Source of the DNA: Deinandra increscens subsp. villosa
Lineage: Eukaryota > Streptophyta > Magnoliopsida > Asterales > Asteraceae
Length of the DNA stretch: 64,000 nucleotides
Assembly: GCA_039602395.1 (NCBI GenBank)
Contig: JBCNJP010000025.1
Coordinates: forward strand, 43,936,922-44,000,921
Reading direction: 5' to 3'
Shown piece by piece: positions 33,206 through 45,705 of the stretch. A model generated the notes under the pieces. It did no database searches. It worked only from the letters and a program-made list of their open reading frames with translations, and had not been told where the DNA came from. The first letter of the stretch is position 1. Every line of letters starts with the position of its first letter. Both the position numbers and the translations under genes were made by a program.

Positions 33206-36200
33206 ACAATTGTTTGACGAGTCGAATTAATGGTAAGGTACTGAATGTTTAGAGGATTTCCAAAGAAATTCGAATCAAAAGTATAGAAAATGATTTCCTA
33301 TCAACGTTCTCTAATGAGAGGAGTCGAACAACCGTATTATGGGGATCGTGTTGAGTGCCGAACAGAGTAACATGATGTATAAGTAACCGAAATCAAAATT
33401 TCAATATGAAGAAGAACCATAACATGTCTGAGTAATCTCCAACTATTGTACCCAACGCTGGGAGTGAGATTTCCATTTCGTGTCTGCTTTCAGTTAGGGT
33501 GTTCACATTTACCAATAACCCAGGTGAATGGGAGCGAAGAGAATTTGAGTATGTGAGAAAATTGTGTGTGCATCAAGTCATTCAACGTTTAATAAACCCA
33601 ATGTCGAACAAAAACGTAAACATCTGCTCTTACCTACCAATTAACAATTAGCATAGAATTACACAAGACTGATCAAGTTAACATGAGGACCCATTGATTG
33701 TTTTAGTACTTTTATTACCAATTAAGTTTCGCATGATTCATAATAACATTGAAATTCACATTTCATGCAATAACGGTTCAAATAGCATACGAGTCTCTAT
33801 GAGGGTGTCTGTTAAAGGTTTATATGGTCAAAGCGTACTAGCATGCAATCTAACATGAAGGTTTTACCATACAACGCATACAACTGTCACAATACCTTAT
33901 GTACTAGCATACGACCCTAACATGACATATCTATAGCATGTAAGTTTATAAACTAACCAACACAACCCTTACGGTGCAAAGTTGACGGGGCAACTTCACA
34001 CAGTCTTGTCATTCCCACTGAGGTAGGAGACTTAGGACCTGGTATGGTGTATGGTTTTCATATCCAATCAAATTAATAGATTCACAACATGTCATTTTCT
34101 GGTTCCTAACACGTTTCCTACGCATAACTAATCATGCAATTCTACGCAACTTTTGTTTAAGCCAGTACTACAATGATTGATCAAACTATATACCTTAAAC
34201 ATAGGATAAAATTCTCAATTTTTAGCATGCATAAACACGTATGTTTTATAAGCATTTCTCATGAGAAGTTCAGAAGCAAACAAACTATTTATCATGGTTA
34301 AAATGGTTCAACAGTTGCTATCATGCTAAAACATAACTTGTAACAAACGGCTTTTGTGACAAAAGGACTGAGGTCTTAAAGAGAAATCCAAATCAAGAGC
34401 CCATTGCCATTTAAAAGGTAACATGTAGCAGTTTGTTTTAGAATATAATTACTCAGTTCTGTTAGAAATTATTCAAGCAATCACATAGACAATTAGGTTC
34501 AAATTCAAGTTGGAGTTCAATATCATACAACATATCATCATGCACATTACCTTGCTAAGAATCCAAAAATAAGGGCGAAAGTTCAACAAAACAAAGTGTA
34601 AACTATTAGATACCGAATATCGAAGGGTGCTTATCAAGCAGGAGAATAGCAAATTTAAAATGAAGAGCGCCAACGGTTTTGTTTGTGAATTCTCGTAAGC
34701 GATGAGATAGCCAGCTTATGATAGCCAAAACTATACATTCCAAGAATGGCATGTGAGTTTAAACTGGAACTGGTAAAGGTACCAGTAGGGAAGATGCAAA
34801 TAACGTAATGGATAGTATAAAATTCGGAGAGAGGTATATATGTGCTTGACAGGATTTAGCAAGGAATTTCGCGTAAATAGATATCGAAATGAACGTGTCA
34901 ACGGTTATACAATCCAATAGAGTAAACATCACGGTAGGGAAATCTTCATTGTTCAAGCTCACCAGTGTGCCCAATCTCCTTGGTGTTCTTGCGCTTCATG
35001 TGTCATGCTTCCTTTCTTGTCAAAACATCGGTTCAAATGATCTTCAAAAGTGAGATAATGTACGAAAGTGTTATAAAAGGGTGTCTGCGAAACACAAAAC
35101 ATCAGGATATTCAAAAGCGGCTTCGGTTTGGGTTGCCTGTGCATAGCGTTTTTGCTAGGGTTCAGTGCAGATTTACCGCGAGTCAAAAGATCTAGTTGGG
35201 TGTTCCATAGAAAAGGATCGGGGCTATCACCTCAGTGAATTCTAGTGAGTTTATAAAAACAGACAGTCGACCCAAAAGTAGTGTCCCTTAAACAAAAGTC
35301 GATCTACTTCTTAACACATGCTTCTGAAAGTTGGAGTGCTCATCCGATTCGGTGGTTTGTCATTCCTGTGGGAAAATCTCTGGTTTTCAAAATGTTGATG
35401 TTCACCTGATTCAGAACTCGCGTCTAAATCATGGCAGGAAATTTCGCTTCAGAAAAGTTTTCCTCTAGACTCGGACAATTGAAAGCATGAAGTTTTATTA
35501 TTTTGGGTATTTCTCTTTTGGTAGGATTACGTAAGCGGTATCTGTAATCTCGGGGAAAGTAGCATTAAAGAGTTTTGTCAAGGATCTAGTCCCATTAGAT
35601 GGAGTTTCTCATGACTAGGCTCTTGTGTATGACTCTAAAGTCAATCCTTGGTCCGGTACTAGTCCCACATTCAACGTGCCACCAATGTTTATATATAGGG
35701 TGTACCGCAGCTAACCCACCACACTACCAGCACCTTGAAGGTGTACCAGCTACCTACCATTACCAATTGTTAGTCAAACCACACTAGTTATTCTTATCGG
35801 AAGTAGAGGACATCAAGTTTTTCCCATACGCTTGAAGGTAAAGGGGGTGAGAGAGTAAAACCTCAATATGTTATGCAAACAAAAGGTGTAAGAGTTTTCA
35901 TTCACAATACCAGAAAAATGCGTAAGGTTTGTTATTCTAGTGAAGGTCGTCGAGAGGTTAGCGCGTGCAGGACGAATATCATAAAGCTTCAGATTTCCAG
36001 AAGATCAAGATTTAAGTAGGCCACAAGGTTTAAGTTCAAGCTGGGTTCATCAATGAAAGTTTCCTGAATAGATGTTGAGGATCCGTATACTAGAAATTTG
36101 TCGGTAGTTGTTATGATATGAGCGCTAATAATGTACAAAATGTACGGATAACTTGGTGTACTTAATGTGTAAGAAGGGTAAGTATAATTTGATCACACAG

Positions 36201-38139
36201 TTAGCTATCGATAACAAGAAGTTCATGCTCGATGGGTGCAAATAGTGTTTCCATATAAAGCTTGGTATTGTTACCGCGATTGAAGCACAAGGTCATCTTA
36301 TCATCAATGGTGTTAACTAGGAGAAAAACTAACCAAGAGTGTAAAACCCTTTCGGTTCAAAGCTTAGAAGCTTATCCAGGACATAAAGGATTACAATGCA
36401 CGAGAATCAGAAATTGTCAGTTGCTCAATCATGAAAGGTTGAATTATGCCAACAAAAATCAATAGTTCAGGCTCAGGAGATCAATCAGAATAGTCCTTAC
36501 GTTAAACCTGGGAATCATTAGTTTGAAAGTTAGGAAGGATACTCACTAACATTAGCCCCATTGGAAATAAATATGCTTGCGGTGTGGTAGGCAGTTTGTA
36601 CAACCGTGTCGATGTTGCACACAACAAGTATTGGTTCGCACAAGAAAATTAGTTAGGGAGTATGAATCTTCAGGGGGTACTTCACAAGAGCTTTCAGCCA
36701 ATAAATACGCAACTCAATCCAATTCGTTCATGTAACGTTGTCTAGGTATCTGTCCGGTGAATGTATGTCCAAGTTGTCTCACGATCGTGAAGTTCTAGGG
36801 ATTAATATGGCCGGTAAGATAGTAAAAAAAATAGAATTATGATTCAGGATGAGTTCAAACCTGTCAAGGGTTTCGGCGAGAGTGTTCCTAGTTAAGGAAG
36901 TCTGGTCATTGAAATACATGAGTGTGACGGTGTCCCACCAGGACCAACTTTTCCTAATATGCTTCAAAAGGGTTCACGTATGGATTAGAATCCGATAGTA
37001 AAGGGGCAAAGTTAGGTGCGATAGCGTTTTCAAGGATAGATTACTTCGATCATTCGGTTGAGTTCAACTTGTTCAACATTCAACACCACGAGGAAAAGAA
37101 GAAAAAGAAAATTACAGGAATTTGGTCCCAACACGACCATTGGCTTGCCTAGTAAAATCTTCCAGGGTCTCCATATACTGCAAATTACATTTACGTGTGC
37201 ACCCGTAACTGTGATTTACTGTATATGATCACCCTAATTCCTCTTACTTTAGCTACCAAGTATGGTGTGGTCACTAACCCATGGTTATCTTGACCAGAAT
37301 TTGTTAATGAGACAAGTTTCGAGAATAAAATGTTCGCTTCACTTTGAATGACCCACCCAAAGCGAGTCAGCCAGAAATTTAGCTCAATAGGATCTGAGTA
37401 GGGTTTATCACAATGAATCTAGCTTCGCTCGAAGTTAGAGGATAATTATCACACATACTAGCGTGATCGCAATCCGATACACAAGAGGGAATTTCAGTCG
37501 ACCCGCATAAGGATTCGTTGGGGTTATAAGAATTGTACTCATGTTGTATTATTTCAACGCACAACGCGATAAAATCGAGAAGGGAGAGATCTTAAGAGAT
37601 CACAGCAAATGTGAAGACGGTCATGGTAACGAAAGTTGATATAAGTGCCCCGTAGGTAGCTACTTGAATTCATACCCTGCTAACTCTAGTGAAGCTAAAT
37701 AATTGCGCTACTAGCACATCGAGATAACATTTCCTGAACGGACGAGTTTAGAGATATACGTAAGGCATGTATAGCAAGAACCTCCTAAGCTAAGTTAGAG
37801 GTTTAAGAGTCCATAGTATGGGCACTACGCCCAGTTGTTCAATCCGGGAGAATCCCGAGTAGCAATCAACTCGTCAAAAGTATAAACGTGATCCTTCGGT
37901 CTGAGACGACGTTTCGTCGTACATGAATGTTAACCAAGAGGTACAAAACTTAGAGAAGTTAAGAAAAATGGCTCAAGACTAACCGGCTCCTCGCCGTGAG
38001 TATAAGGGGATTGGATGATGTAAATCTTAGACAAGATGCGAGTAGGAGTGAGTATCACGATGCATGAGAGAAATGTTTATGTGCAACTAATGCAAAAATA
38101 GTTACAGTCTAAGACGAATCTTAGTTCGCTGTAATCAAT
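33206..38139 (-). other. LARD interior, no coding content seen
   Basis: About 4.9 kb with only short, scattered frames (longest about 76 codons) in all six frames. No retroelement or host domain is recognised, so it is treated as non-coding filler or leader sequence. Confidence 0.6.
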
Positions 38140-38154
38140 GGCTCTGATGCCATC

Positions 38155-38318
38155 TGTAACAGCCCAGACCCATCGCACTAAGATATTATCCGCTTTGGCA
38201 GCCGGCATGCCCTCAGGCATCCGCCCCTCACGGATTTAAAACGCGTCTTGGTAGGGGAGGTATCCACACCCTTATAAAGGCATGCTTAGTTCCCTCCCCA
38301 CCAATGTGAGACGTTACA
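38155..38318 (-). repeat. TRIM-like LTR inside the LARD
   Basis: On the minus strand it begins TGTAACGTCTCACATTGGTG and ends GGGCTGTTACA, 164 bp. It contains TATAAGGGTGTGGATACC and GACGCGTTTTAAA. This is the well-known plant TRIM LTR layout (TGTGAGATCCCACATCGG... in other plants). A primer-like TGGCATCAGAGCC follows at 38140-38152. Confidence 0.7.
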
Positions 38319-38384
38319 ATCCTCCCCCTAGGGGACCAGCGTCCTCGCTGGTACACTGGCCGACGATCGGCTCTGATACCAATC
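38319..38384 (-). other. TRIM-like internal domain and LARD primer site
   Basis: After the LARD LTR and a 3-base spacer the minus strand reads TGGTATCAGAGCCG (primer site, 38368-38381), then CCAGCGAGGACGCTGG, then a polypurine CCCTAGGGGGAGGAT directly before the TRIM-like LTR. This is a complete minimal TRIM interior whose 5' LTR has been replaced by the 3-kb LARD LTR. Confidence 0.65.
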
Positions 38385-41092
38385 TGTCACACCCCCAAAA
38401 ATCCCACGCGCGATAACGCGCCGTAGGGAGCGTGACAAACCAGGATCGTCGTCCATTAGTTACACCAAAGGACCAATAATTAATAAAACGTTTCATATTT
38501 CATTAAAATATATAATTAGAGTTTTACAAATACGGAAGCGTAAATACAATAAAAGTACTTATGTAAAATCTTTGTCACCCAAGGTGACGTGGCTTGTTCA
38601 AAGACATTGAAAGTGTTTCAAGACTCATGCATGCGTACTCGTGATACTCGAACATCTGCAACCTGAGAAATAACATGCTAAAAAGTGTCAACACAAAGGT
38701 TGGTGAGTTCACAGGTTTAGTATCTTCAAAACAGTACAAGTTGTGAGCATAATCACTAATATATATCAGATAGCTAGCTAGGCTATGTACATGAAACTTT
38801 GCACGTGATGGTCACCGAAGCTGACGGTTGTTTATAGTTTGCCTTGTTTCGTTGAGGACGAATATAACACCCGTTCGATATCCAATCGTGCCAGAGCGAC
38901 TGGCCCGGGTGGGGTTTGTCAAACCCAGTAGTACTACAATATATTTCCCGCTATCATCACCAAATACTAACGGTACCATGAGAAGGACTTTGTTGTCTAG
39001 TGTGCCTCAGTAATCAGTAATCGTGTGATATATAAAAGTCTAATTATCTCAGTTGTGTAAATCATGCATGTTAATCTCCCCCAACAGGATTTAAAACAGT
39101 AAAATGGGGCCGTGAAACTCACCTTTGGGTGCACAACAATTCCAGTCAAACAACAACAAGAAGTAGCAAGTAGCGGGTCTTGTGTACTCTACCAAACACC
39201 CAACACCTAACGAGCATATGCACATAAGTGTGTGTTCAATTGAAGACGACTAAGTCTAGACTAACGGTGAAAATAAATAATGTCCAACTATAAAATGACG
39301 AAGGTTCAATAAATCCAAAACGAGTCGAAGGTTGACATATTGCCAAAATCATAGTAATTGCGAAAGTCGATGAATAGTAGTATATTATCGACTAACAATA
39401 TATGTTCATGAAATCGAATAATATAATGTGTATATATAATGTGTATATATATTAAAATATATACATAATCAAATATATAATTATAACAGTAACGTATTCT
39501 CAAATGTACTTATATATTTATAGATTATTTATTTATTTATTTCAATAAATATACAACTCTAATGTTTAGAGGATTTATATCGCCCTTTACAACAAAATAC
39601 ATTATTCGTATGCGTAAATTTTTGCATAAATATAAGGATTATAGACACGTTCGTTTTATATATATATATATTTTTTTCAAATACGTATATTTATACATTT
39701 TTCCAAGTACACATCCCTTATAATTTTGTCAAAAACCATAATTTTATATAATAATCATATTATACAAACCGACGGGATAAAAACGACGATAGCGATGTCT
39801 ACGAGGATTGCTACGGCCCAAAATAACATGGGGAACGATCGATGATGGGTTTTGAGTCAACCAATTTCATAAAACAAAAATAGTAAAAAGTGGAGGTCAC
39901 CGGGTTTGAACCCGTGACCTTCAAATCAGCAAACAACAACCTAACCAACAGGCCAAGGATAGATTTGTTTACAGGTTGAAAAGAAATTCTTATAAACATC
40001 AACAGGAACGAAAATCGAGTTTTTAAATAAAACTGTAAAAGTTTTATGGTGGTCGGGTTTCGAACCCGCGACCACTGCTATAGAAACAGAGGTCTTAACC
40101 ACTGGGACAGATCGTGAAGTTGTTTCAAAACTCGAAAACTAGATAGATCACATATACGGGTCGGGTGTCAATTTGTGTCATCTTCATCACCCAACCCTAA
40201 AACCCATCAGACCTCCATTAAAATCAACCGAACCTTATGGAGCATGCTCAGAGACATGCGAAAACGTATAAGCACATGAATTCTAGTTGATACCTGGAAT
40301 CACGACCAAAACGAAGGCTCCAAGGAGGGTGTTGACAAGGTTTATCGTTCCGCTCCGCGACACGATCTCAAATCTGTGCTCATCGCCCGCCCTTCATTGA
40401 GCTCGTTCTTGGCGATAGATGGTGGTCAGAAGGATGATTGTACGGTGCCTAAGGCGTAGACAATTAAGCAATGGTGGTGGAGTAGCGGATCACCACACGG
40501 CTCGCCGGTGGTGAATCAAACAGTGGGTCTCGGAGAGCAAAACGGGGCTCACGTGCGTGAGGCTTTGTGGGTGTTTGAGATTTGTAATTCATACGAATCA
40601 TTTGGGTGAAAAAAAAACCGATCGAATGGCAGATGTAAGTGAGCCCTTTTAATCGGAAATTTAATATCCGGCAGTTACTGGATTTGTAAAGCCGTCGTCA
40701 TCGGTTTTAATTTTCGCTCCTTAAATCGTCTTTCAAAGAATGGCAGAGATAGTCCCTCATTGATTTACAAAACAAGAACAAGGTTTGGCAAATGACGACG
40801 CCAGTCCCTCTTAGTTTAAAAGTGTTAACGGACTCTAACGAGGTTAACGAAAGATTTCTTTAACGGTGACTACAGGAGTGTATGTCCACATGTCTAACGT
40901 ATGTCGTTTATAAAATTATAAGTCTCGTTTCGTTGCATAAAATGATGAATATAATTCATAAATATATATAGTTTTTAAGTTCACATAAAATGATAAATCC
41001 TAAATCGTAGCGATACGTTTAAATTCACATAAAATCATGAAAAAGCTACGTATAACTATATGACACATTGTCACATAAAATGATAAGTTATA

Positions 41093-41135
<43 letters not shown>

Positions 41136-41382
41136 TAAAAGAATTATAAGTTTACTTGCCACATAAAATGACAAAACGCTACCATGAAATTATATTATAT
41201 GATTTACATAAATTGATAGAATATAAAACGTCTACACTTAAGTGCATGCTCGTATAGTGATGGTTACACAAACCCTAGTTACTAAGGTCAATACAAGTCA
41301 ACACATAAATGTTCACACAACATTTAATACGGTTTATGTTCAGTTAATGTTAGAAAATGACCTGAAAAGTCGGATTGTCACA
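38385..41382 (-). repeat. LARD 5' LTR
   Basis: Near-identical to 30074-33056, with two tRNA-like modules (39892-39962, 40047-40117) and a (TA)n tract at about 41096-41128. It ends at ATTGTCACA. The next bases are ATAAC, which do not match CATAG on the left side. Confidence 0.88.
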
Positions 41383-42200
41383 ATAACCCCAAAAGGAGTG
41401 CATAGTTAGTCCTATACATCATCGACTGAACCATATTTAATAGGGTTCGATTTCTCCTTTCACTCCATCGTTTAATTGTGGAGTTCTAAGAGGAGTGGGC
41501 TATGAAATAATTCCAGGCCTTCAGATGATTGAGGAATTCAGTGCTTAGGCATTCACCGCCTCTATTAGATCGAAGTATTTTAAATTGTTCGACTCAAATG
41601 ATTTTGTACTTCGTTTTGAAATTCTTTAACTTCTCAAATGTTTCATGTTTATGCTTCATTAGATAAGTATAAGCAAATCTACTATAATCGTTTATGAAGG
41701 TAACGAATTATCTTTCTTGATTTCTCGTGGCAGTCCTAATGGGTCTGCATACATCAGTATGTATAAGTCCCAAAAGTCCACTGGCCCATTCTCCAACATT
41801 TGTGAACGGTGACTTGGTTAATTTATCAGATAAGCACGATACGCATTCATTTAAGTAGTCTGCATTTGTGGATTCGAGAATCCCTGCATTTTGTAGCTTC
41901 TTGATGCGTGCCCTGCTTATATGACCAAGTCTATGGTGCCATAACGAGGAATCATTACTATCAGTTTTGTTTCTTTTAGAAACATAATAGATTTGATCAT
42001 TTGTTTGAACATTTATTTCATATATACCATGTCTAGGTTTAGCCTCGAAATAAAATATATCATTAAGATAATCAAGAATAGTGAAACCCTCAAACTTATA
42101 CTTAAATCATTGTTCAAACAATGAAGAAACATAAACAATGTTCCTGGATAAACCAAGTGCATATAAACAGTCAACTAGTTTAACTACAAGGCCAGAATGA
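41383..42200 (-). pseudogene. Copia integrase fragment (decayed)
   Basis: Minus-strand text includes LWHHRLGHISRARIKKLQ (the GAG-pre-integrase zinc-binding region) and LLGLIHTDVCRPI with FINDYSRFAYTYLMKHK, the integrase core start. Stops and frameshifts interrupt it (for example TAA after RNQER). The C-terminal end is cut at a position corresponding to the FWGY motif, by the LARD LTR. No reverse transcriptase follows. Confidence 0.75.
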
Positions 42201-42204
42201 CATG

Positions 42205-43215
42205 TCAAAGAGTAAACACAGTTGCAAGAACTGGGACCTTATTTCCATCGCCTACAATAAGTTCCATGTCGCCTTGTTTCAGTTTCTTCCACTTCTCAGG
42301 TTCCTGCAAAACATTAACAATGTGATGACCACATCCAGTATCAAATACCCATGTATTGGAGGAAACAGTGAAAAGTTCAATAACATTTATTGACATACCT
42401 GATGAGGAGCTCTGTTGAGAGCTTCTAGTCATCTTTAGCTTTGCAAGATGAACGGAACAGTTACGTTTCCAGTGTCCCACTTCATTACATTCAAAGCAGA
42501 TGCGCTCCATTAGAGGTGGTGACTTTGATTTTTCTGCTTTTTTGCCTTTGACCATATGAGCTTTAACCTTGGATTTCTTCTTGACACCTCCATCTTTGAC
42601 CCCAAGCACATCGGATGTGGTTCTGATTTTGGCACATGGTAGAAGTGCTATGAGCTTGTCTAGTGTTTCCACTAAACAGTTAATCGCATGAATGCGATAA
42701 CATTCGGGCAGTGTACTAAGGAAAATGTTCAACGCCATACACTCAGGTATGGGGAGCCCTAGCTCAATCAGATGGTCACGATGGGCCTTCATCATCACGA
42801 CATGTTCATAAATAGAGGAGTCCGATGATACTTTACTATTCATAAGTTTTTGAAAAATAGAGTATTGTTCATCTCTTTAAGGAAACTCAAAGAAATCTTT
42901 GAGCTTCCGAACAATGTCATAGGCACTCATGTCATGCAAGTTGTACCAGAAATCCAGTGACAAGCTGGGCATGATAAGGTCAGTTACCTCATTAGAATCA
43001 TTGGTATGCTTATCCAATTCTGCCTTAGTACGGTCATTGATCAAGAATGATGGCAGATTTGGTATAGGCCTGTCCAGGACATAGAGTTTGCCAAATACCC
43101 TAAGAACATTTCTGAATGTGGCTTTCCATGAGATGAAGTTGGTCTCGGTCAAAGTGTCCAACTTATGATTGATTTCACGGGTCGAGTTTTCAATAGCCTT
43201 CTGAAAAATAAGCAA
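42205..43215 (-). pseudogene. Copia gag and protease start (decayed)
   Basis: Two open pieces, 42877-43215 (gag N-terminus, FISWKATFRNVLRVFGKLYV) and 42205-42843 (LIELGLPIPECMALNIFLS), are separated by a frameshift near 42860. A CCHC knuckle CFECNEVGHWKRNC lies near 42460-42500. Downstream the protease motif WVFDTGCGHHI (usual DSG changed to DTG) lies near 42330. This lineage differs from the array gags. The integrase fragment follows downstream on the same strand. Confidence 0.8.
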
Positions 43216-44410
43216 GGTATTTTAATTAGTATTTTCGATGTTTAGAATTCTCAAAAAAATGTGGTAAGTATTTTATATTTAAGAATTATGAGAATTCAAT
43301 CAATTAATTACTAAAGGCAGTTATAGCATGCAATCAGTAGTAATTAAGTGAAAGAACTGACATCAAATGTCAATTGTGAATGACAGGTCACAACTCTCGT
43401 TTATGAGATCGCAATAACATCGAATGTTTTATGCGATACGTTTAGCTTCATCTATGCCCACCCTATTTACAAAAATTTACGTTACGGTGCTAAAGGCTCC
43501 AATAATGCAATTTCTTGCAACTAGAGGAATAGTTATCCGAGGTGGGAACATGTACAAATACGGTGCTGAAGGCTCCAATAATTGTACCTTAAATTGCACC
43601 CTACATGCCAAGTACGGTGCTGAAGGCTCCAATACTGATGTTTTGATAAATGCATCATAAGTTGGGCTTGACCTGGGATGACATGAACTATTAATTTATT
43701 ATTACCAGATAGGGATTTTAAACCAATTTTAAGATATATTTTTATCATCGAGAACGAAAAACTCTATCATCACTTGGGACACCATATTAAATAACCTATT
43801 AATTTAAAATTGCCTATGCGTTCGCGAATGATTTATATGTGTGTATCCGCCCATTAGGTCACTTAATCTTGCTAGAGCCTGATTAGCAAGATTAGTTAGG
43901 GTTAGGAGGTATACAAATATATTTAAATAAAACAACAACACGGTAGGCAACACTTGCATCTTATGGCTTGTTATAGCTCCCACTGACCTCTAGGAATCCT
44001 CTTGGCTCCATGTCGGATCTTCAGTCTTTAGTTTACAAAAATAGAAAGCTTTCAAAATTGGAAAGTTTCCTAAAATGGAAAGTTACTAAAAATAGAACCC
44101 CTAATTTCTAATTTTACAACTTCGAACCCAAAACACGGGCCATCTAACCAAAACTGCTAAATTACAATAATGGGCCAACAAATTGGGCCAAACCATAAAC
44201 AATCACAACAACCACAAAACAATAAATACAAGGGTCGGGCTGATAACAAACATATATTTAATTATATTTATATTTTCAAAAAAATATATATTTAAGATAA
44301 TTATCAAATAATTAAAATAAATAAATAAAATTTGCGATCTGGAATTAAATCGAAATCACGAATCACCGGTTAAATAAAATACCGGTTATCAATTTGTTGC
44401 GGTGCTTAGT
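43216..44410 (-). other. Copia leader with a 23-bp repeat
   Basis: Non-coding leader. TACGGTGCTGAAGGCTCCAA occurs at about 43482 (one change), 43558 and 43614, a dispersed triplet repeat. Nothing else is recognised. Confidence 0.55.
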
Positions 44411-44422
44411 GCTCTGATACCA
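44411..44422 (-). other. Primer binding site of the truncated Copia
   Basis: The minus strand reads TGGTATCAGAGC, one base from the LTR end at 44424. Confidence 0.85.
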
Positions 44423-44482
44423 CTGTTCGGTTTTACAGTGGTATTCGGGTGACACATTTAGTAACATTGTTTTTACTAAACT

Positions 44483-44536
<54 letters not shown>

Positions 44537-44539
<3 letters not shown>

Positions 44540-45207
44540 ATGGGAACTATTAATAACCCACTCTTAGAGAGATAACTAAATAACCACATCCTAGTGGCTT
44601 GATGAAAATACAGGTGCTATGGATGAGTGACACTTGGCACTCCTTTTTTTTTCTTTTTCTTTTTAACATAAAGGGTATAAGGGTATTTTACCCAAAAGAA
44701 AAAGTACATCCTCGTTTTTAAAACGCCTATAACTTCTTTATCCGAAGTCGGTTTTTTATAAAAATTATACCATTGGACTCATCGCTTTTTTATCTTTAAT
44801 TCAGATGTGGTCCCGACTTTTTTCGAAGGTTTTTTTTCAAACGTCTGTATTAACATCAATGCTACAGAAAAAAGGCACCGGTGCTACCCAGAAAAGGACC
44901 AGTGCTACTTTTTGTAACATTACATAACAGTACGGACGTTTGAAAAAAAATGTAAAAAAAAGTCGGGACCACAACTGAATTAAAGGCAAAAAAGCGACGA
45001 GCTTAATGGTATAATTTTAATAAAAAACCGACAAAAGATGAAAAAGTTATAGACTTTTTAAAAATGGGGGGGTGTTTTTTTTTGTTGGGTAAAATGACAT
45101 CTATACCCTTCCTGGTAAAAGTACCCATTGGACAAGTGTCATGCATCTTGTGGCTGAAATTGGTTATTTGGTTATCTTTTTAAGAGTGGGTTAATATTGG
45201 TTCCTTC

Positions 45208-45210
<3 letters not shown>
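44537..45210. mobile_element. Foldback MITE in a TA microsatellite
   Basis: About 50-bp terminal inverted repeats: GGGATGGGAACTATTAATAA on the left and, inverted, GGGGAAGGAACCAATATTAA on the right, both continuing CCCACTCTTA. The interior is also self-complementary (GTGGTCCCGAC near 44810, GTCGGGACCAC near 44963). It is flanked on both sides by long (TA)n tracts. Confidence 0.78.
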
Positions 45211-45276
<66 letters not shown>

Positions 45277-45417
45277 TATAACATACTAGATAAATATATA
45301 ATTACAGATTAACGCAACGGAATTATTTACAATGCGAAAACTGTAAAACAGATCAGGATTAAATCACCAGTTACACACAAACACGAAAATAAATAATTCT
45401 ACAAAAATAAATAATAT

Positions 45418-45705
45418 CTAAACAATTAGATTTAGATATACCTTAGCCGGATCCGAACAACCGTTCGAGACTACGGGATACAATGCGTCGTTGCTAGGGT
45501 TGAAAGAAACGGTTGACTCGAACTGGCGAGTCAAATCAGCAATAGTCTTGACCGGAGAGGTCATCACGATTTCTTCGTCACTAAAAACGGGGTGACATGT
45601 GGATCTTGAACCATAAAATTTAGGTAGAGGCGGAATCGTCCTGAAGAACAAACCGGAATCGGGGTTAGAAACCCCATACTCGACGGTCACCACTGGCGGC
45701 GCCAC
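45418..45705 (-). CDS. Unidentified 95-codon ORF within the Copia LTR
   Basis: The frame begins MAPPVVTVEYGVSNPDSGLF and ends CSDPAKVYLNLIV. Composition is protein-like, but I do not recognise the family. It lies on the element's sense strand, downstream of a Pro/Ala-rich GC region. The AAG|GTATATC near its end could be a donor site, so the real exon might end at about 45443. It may be a leader exon of the retroelement or a captured host fragment. Coding status is uncertain. Confidence 0.3.
   Translation of the reverse strand: MAPPVVTVEYGVSNPDSGLFFRTIPPLPKFYGSRSTCHPVFSDEEIVMTSPVKTIADLTRQFESTVSFNPSNDALYPVVSNGCSDPAKVYLNLIV

Larger units (their letters stand above)
30074..41382 (-). mobile_element. 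Large non-coding LTR element (LARD, Gypsy-type)
   Basis: LTRs of 2983 and 2998 bp (30074-33056 and 38385-41382) are almost identical, and the primer site at 38370-38381 on the minus strand sets the orientation. The 5.3-kb interior has no recognisable gag or pol in six frames. At its 3' end the minus strand reads CGGGACGAAATTCTTTCAAC followed by AAGGGGATG, and again CGAGGACGAAAATTCTTC and AAGGGGATAC. These are typical Ty3/Gypsy pol ends with polypurine tracts, so the element is a Gypsy derivative. LTR differences are few (a roughly 14-bp duplication near 39430, a TA-length change and single substitutions), which implies a recent insertion. Confidence 0.85.

Noticed and set aside
35640..35790. 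Possible exon in the LARD interior (plus strand)
   Set aside because: Short, no homology recognised, wrong strand for the element.
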